DNA of 64,000 nucleotides, taken from an uncultured Aquimarina sp. (GTDB lineage Bacteria > Bacteroidota > Bacteroidia > Flavobacteriales > Flavobacteriaceae). The stretch covers positions 1 to 64,000 of the forward strand of contig CANMSL010000013.1 of NCBI GenBank assembly GCA_947500505.1, given 5' to 3'. Both the position numbers and the translations under genes were made by a program. This document shows, piece after piece, positions 61,420 to 64,000 of this stretch. Every line of letters starts with the position of its first letter. Within the stretch, counting starts at the first letter, position 1. The notes beneath the pieces were generated by a model. It searched no databases, had not been told where the DNA came from, and worked only from the letters and a program-made list of their open reading frames with translations.

Positions 61420-62421
61420 ATGGCTATAGACAATATTAGATTAGAGGTAATGCAATTGTTAGAAAAGAAAATTGAATCTTTTATAGATAAATTTTTAATT
61501 CCTATCGATAAAGTATGGCAACCCACCGATTTTTTACCAGATTCTCAGAATGAAGACACATTTTTTGATGAGGTAAAAGAATTAAGAGAGCTAGCCAAAG
61601 AACTCCCATATGATTTTTGGGTGGTTTTAGTAGGTGATACAATAACCGAAGAAGCACTTCCTACCTATGAATCCTGGTTAATGGACGTAGAAGGAATTAA
61701 TCAACACGAAGGAGAAGGAGGAAACGGTTGGTCCAGATGGGTGCGTTACTGGACTAGTGAAGAAAACCGACACGGAGATGTCCTAAATAAATATTTGTAT
61801 TTATCCGGAAGAGTTAATATGATAGAGGTAGAGCGTACAACACAGCATTTGATCAATGATGGTTTTGATATCGGAACAGATAGAGATCCATATAAAAATT
61901 TCATATACACAAGTTTCCAGGAATTAGCAACTAATATTTCTCACAGTAGAGTTGCTAAGTTAGCCAAAGGGTACTCCAATAAATCACTAGCCAAAATGTG
62001 TAAAATTATCGCAGGAGATGAAATGCGTCATTTTAATGCTTACAGTGATTTTGTGAAAAATATTTTTGAAGTAGACCCAAGTCAAATGATGGTGGCATTT
62101 AGCGATATGATGAAACACAAAATTGTTATGCCGGCAGTTTTCTTAAGAGAATCAGGAAATGCTATCGGTACCGCTTTTGAAGAATTTTCTAATGCTGCAC
62201 AACGCTTAGGAGTCTATACGGCACAAGATTATATAGATATTATGCAACGCCTAATTGACAAATGGGAAATAGATAAATTGGTAGATCTTAGTGATGAAGC
62301 CGAAAAAGCACGTGATTTTGTAATGAAATTACCAGCCAGAATGCAACGTATTAGTGAAAGATTGGTCGTTCCAGAAGAAGTTTTTGAATTTAAGTGGGTG
62401 CAACCTGCTTTGATTAAATAA
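61420..62421 (+). CDS. Acyl-ACP desaturase (soluble diiron, stearoyl-ACP type)
   Basis: 333 aa. The two diiron motifs of the fatty acid desaturase type 2 family are present: EENRHGDVLNKYLYLSGRV near residues 107-125 and GDEMRHFNAYSDF near 196-208. Conserved WMDVEGINQHEG region and the WSRWVRYWTSEE lead-in match bacterial homologues of plant stearoyl-ACP desaturase. It introduces a double bond into acyl chains using O2 and ferredoxin. In operon with plsC and the HD hydrolase (7 bases to the next gene). Confidence 0.93.
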   Translation: MAIDNIRLEVMQLLEKKIESFIDKFLIPIDKVWQPTDFLPDSQNEDTFFDEVKELRELAKELPYDFWVVLVGDTITEEALPTYESWLMDVEGINQHEGEGGNGWSRWVRYWTSEENRHGDVLNKYLYLSGRVNMIEVERTTQHLINDGFDIGTDRDPYKNFIYTSFQELATNISHSRVAKLAKGYSNKSLAKMCKIIAGDEMRHFNAYSDFVKNIFEVDPSQMMVAFSDMMKHKIVMPAVFLRESGNAIGTAFEEFSNAAQRLGVYTAQDYIDIMQRLIDKWEIDKLVDLSDEAEKARDFVMKLPARMQRISERLVVPEEVFEFKWVQPALIK

Positions 62422-62428
62422 ACTACGA

Positions 62429-63088
62429 ATGCGTGATATAGAAGATCGGATAATACAAGAAACTGTTAACTTCGTAAAAAATACGCTTAAGGGAGCCGAA
62501 GGAGGACACGATTGGTTTCATACACATCGAGTTTTTAAGACAGCCCAAACAATCGCCAAGAATGAGAAGGTGGATATTTTGGTGGTTTCTATTGGCGCAT
62601 TACTGCACGATATTGCCGACTCTAAGTTTCATAATGGAGACGAAACTGTGGGTCCTAGAATAGCCAAGGAGTTTTTAGAAAGTTTAGATATTGAAAAAAA
62701 GATCATAAATCATGTAGTATTAATTATCGAAAACATTTCTTTTAAAGGTGGAAATACTATTCAAAAATTTACTTCTCCAGAACTAAAGGTCATACAAGAT
62801 GCCGATCGTCTGGATGCCATTGGAGCAATCGGAATTGCCAGGTGTTTTAACTATGGAGGTTTTAAGAATAGGACGTTGTATGATCCGGAAATCGCTCCTA
62901 ATTTGAATATGACCAAAGAAGAGTATAAGAACTCGATTGCTCCAACAATTAATCATTTCTACGAAAAACTTTTATTGCTTAAGGATAGAATGAATACCAA
63001 AACCGGTAAATGTATGGCAGAGGACAGGCATCTATTTATGGAAATTTTTTTAAATCAGTTTTATAAAGAGTGGGAAGGTAGACAGTGA
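62429..63088 (+). CDS. HD domain phosphohydrolase (YedJ/YpgQ-like)
   Basis: 219 aa. HD motif set: His in GGHDWFHTHRVFKTA near residue 24, the HD pair in LLHDIADSKF near 62, and a later Asp in IQDADRLDAIGAIGIARCF near 125-143. Homologues hydrolyse nucleotides or pyrophosphates and are often called metal-dependent phosphohydrolases. Third gene of the plsC operon; the terminator overlaps its stop codon. Confidence 0.9.
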   Translation: MRDIEDRIIQETVNFVKNTLKGAEGGHDWFHTHRVFKTAQTIAKNEKVDILVVSIGALLHDIADSKFHNGDETVGPRIAKEFLESLDIEKKIINHVVLIIENISFKGGNTIQKFTSPELKVIQDADRLDAIGAIGIARCFNYGGFKNRTLYDPEIAPNLNMTKEEYKNSIAPTINHFYEKLLLLKDRMNTKTGKCMAEDRHLFMEIFLNQFYKEWEGRQ

Positions 63089-63110
63089 TGAGCTGTCTAC
63101 TTCTTCTTCT
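63078..63110 (+). terminator. Terminator of the plsC-desaturase-HD operon
   Basis: GTAGACAG / CTGTCTAC 8-bp stem with a 7-nt loop that contains the TGA stop, followed by TTCTTCTTCT. Confidence 0.75.
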
Positions 63111-63260
63111 ATTTCATTGTTCGTTTTTTGATATAACTGTGGCAGACAAATGATAATTATTCGTTTCTTGATTATGCAAAAATGTTAATTACAAATTCTA
63201 CTACGAAAAGAAAATAGTTGAGTATTAGATCGATTAGTAATTTTGTGAGTGCTATCATGA

Positions 63261-63641
63261 TTAATGATTTATGGTTCCGTTATTGATTGTTATTAGTTTT
63301 GATGAATTTCTATTTACAAATTCTAAAGTAAATCGGTCAATTTCTTGATATCCATCAACTTTTTTAAGTAATAATTGATTGATTCTATGAGCCTCTGAGT
63401 TCAGGTCAGAATATTTACAGTTTTTCAATTCATATTCTGCCGTTTCTGTCGACATTCCTTTTTCAGAAAATGTAAGACCTTTAACATAAATAAATTGCTT
63501 TACCTGATCGCAATCGCAGTTCGATTGTAGTACCTTTAAAATTGCATTTGATTTATCTTCTACTTTGTGATCAAAGAACATTACAAAACTCAAAAGTCCT
63601 GCTAAAATTCCTATAGAAAATAAAACCAATTGTTTCTTCAT
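63261..63641 (-). CDS. Small membrane-anchored protein of unknown function
   Basis: 126 aa. One N-terminal helix (residues 5-23, LFSIGILAGLLSFVMFF), then a periplasmic-type region with NCDCDQVKQF and a later ELKNCKYSDLN, giving three Cys residues. No family recognised. It stands alone between a plus-strand operon and the partial regulator at the right edge. Confidence 0.6.
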   Translation of the reverse strand: MKKQLVLFSIGILAGLLSFVMFFDHKVEDKSNAILKVLQSNCDCDQVKQFIYVKGLTFSEKGMSTETAEYELKNCKYSDLNSEAHRINQLLLKKVDGYQEIDRFTLEFVNRNSSKLITINNGTINH

Positions 63642-63878
63642 TGCTTTAGGTATTAGCTACGAATTGTTTTAATGATTACTTGTTCAAAGAACATTCAAAA
63701 AAACACAAATAACAAGAGAAGCAAACCCATTTTAAAGAAATACGGGTTATTCTATATAGTGTAAAAATCTAATAATCAACAATTTGTATTAAAAAGTAAA
63801 ATTTTAGACATTAAAACATCCCAAACCCTATTTTTATCAATTTAGGGTGTTTTTACGTCAACTTTTTATACGAATTGT

Positions 63879-64000
63879 TTAGGATAAGCTCTTTGACTTT
63901 AACTGTTTGATATAAAAAGAAGGAAGCAGTCCTGTGTGAATTTTAAAATACTTTGTAAAAGAATCTGCGCTCTTATAACCAACCTCTTCGGCAATTGATT
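63879..64000 (-). CDS. AraC-type HTH regulator, C-terminal part (runs off the window)
   Basis: The last 40 codons of a minus-strand gene whose 5' part lies beyond position 64000. It reads SIAEEVGYKSADSFTKYF and TGLLPSFYIKQLKSK to a stop at 63879. This closely resembles the C-terminal HTH of the TPR-AraC regulators at 33-37 kb, so it is probably a fourth member of that family. Confidence 0.8.
   Translation of the reverse strand, partial: SIAEEVGYKSADSFTKYFKIHTGLLPSFYIKQLKSKSLS

Noticed and set aside
1..64000. CRISPR arrays, insertion sequences, integrases or phage genes
   Set aside because: I looked for regular direct repeats, terminal inverted repeats and transposase or integrase motifs and saw none.

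Overview
The window comes from a low-GC member of the Bacteroidota, most likely a marine Flavobacteriaceae (an Aquimarina-like genome is my best guess, from gene content only). Supporting signs are a type IX secretion sorting tail on a secreted subtilase, a porZ-recO gene pair, SPII lipoproteins of the flavobacterial type, a monocyclic-type carotenoid operon, weak Shine-Dalgarno signals, and repeated matches to the Bacteroidota -7 promoter box TAnnTTTG. I see no phage, insertion sequence or CRISPR array; the window is chromosomal.

Layout. 1-13.8 kb: accessory and housekeeping enzymes, mostly on the minus strand (phosphodiester glycosidase-like protein, acetyltransferase, large multidomain T9SS subtilase, YheT hydrolase with bestrophin, SDR/AraC/aldo-keto reductase group, EamA exporter, ArsC-like protein). 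14-22.7 kb: plus-strand cystathionine gamma-synthase, gdhA, porZ-recO-TonB receptor-HAD phosphatase. 22.7-29.4 kb: small exported proteins and a TetR-controlled envelope operon (outer-membrane protein, LolA-like protein, RND/MMPL exporter) with recognisable operators. 29.4-30.0 kb: a decayed ankyrin-repeat gene. 30.2-32.9 kb: TfoX-N protein, LolCD-type ABC pair, DCC thiol protein.

33-42.7 kb is the most interesting part: a candidate ribosomally made peptide (class I lanthipeptide-like) locus. It has two paralogous membrane TPR-AraC regulators, five short precursor-like genes with leader peptides mostly ending in KGG (four of them not previously delimited by long-ORF calling), a LanC cyclase, and a LanB dehydratase split into two genes. 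The locus is built from a duplicated module: regulator, then a KGGSS peptide, then a terminator, then a structured leader element and a Cys-containing peptide. The leader element occurs three times here and once more, on the minus strand, at 47.4 kb in front of a lipoprotein/astacin protease operon. All four copies share a hairpin with covarying stem, an exactly 12-nt loop (GNANGCYGAAAA) and a downstream box ATAGAGTARG. No dedicated transporter or leader peptidase is in the window.

42.7-64 kb: lipoprotein, tRNA-Asn, rseP, SCO protein, astacin-like protease operon, feoA-feoB with a Cys-rich Feo accessory peptide, a second EamA exporter, crtD-cruF-crtY carotenoid operon, a third TPR-AraC regulator, transglutaminase-like protein, TerB-DnaJ protein, bacilliredoxin, a PlsC / acyl-ACP desaturase / HD-hydrolase operon, and at the right edge the C-terminus of a fourth AraC-type regulator. 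Three stretches look like decayed genes (23.9-24.1, 29.5-30.0 and 55.8-56.0 kb).
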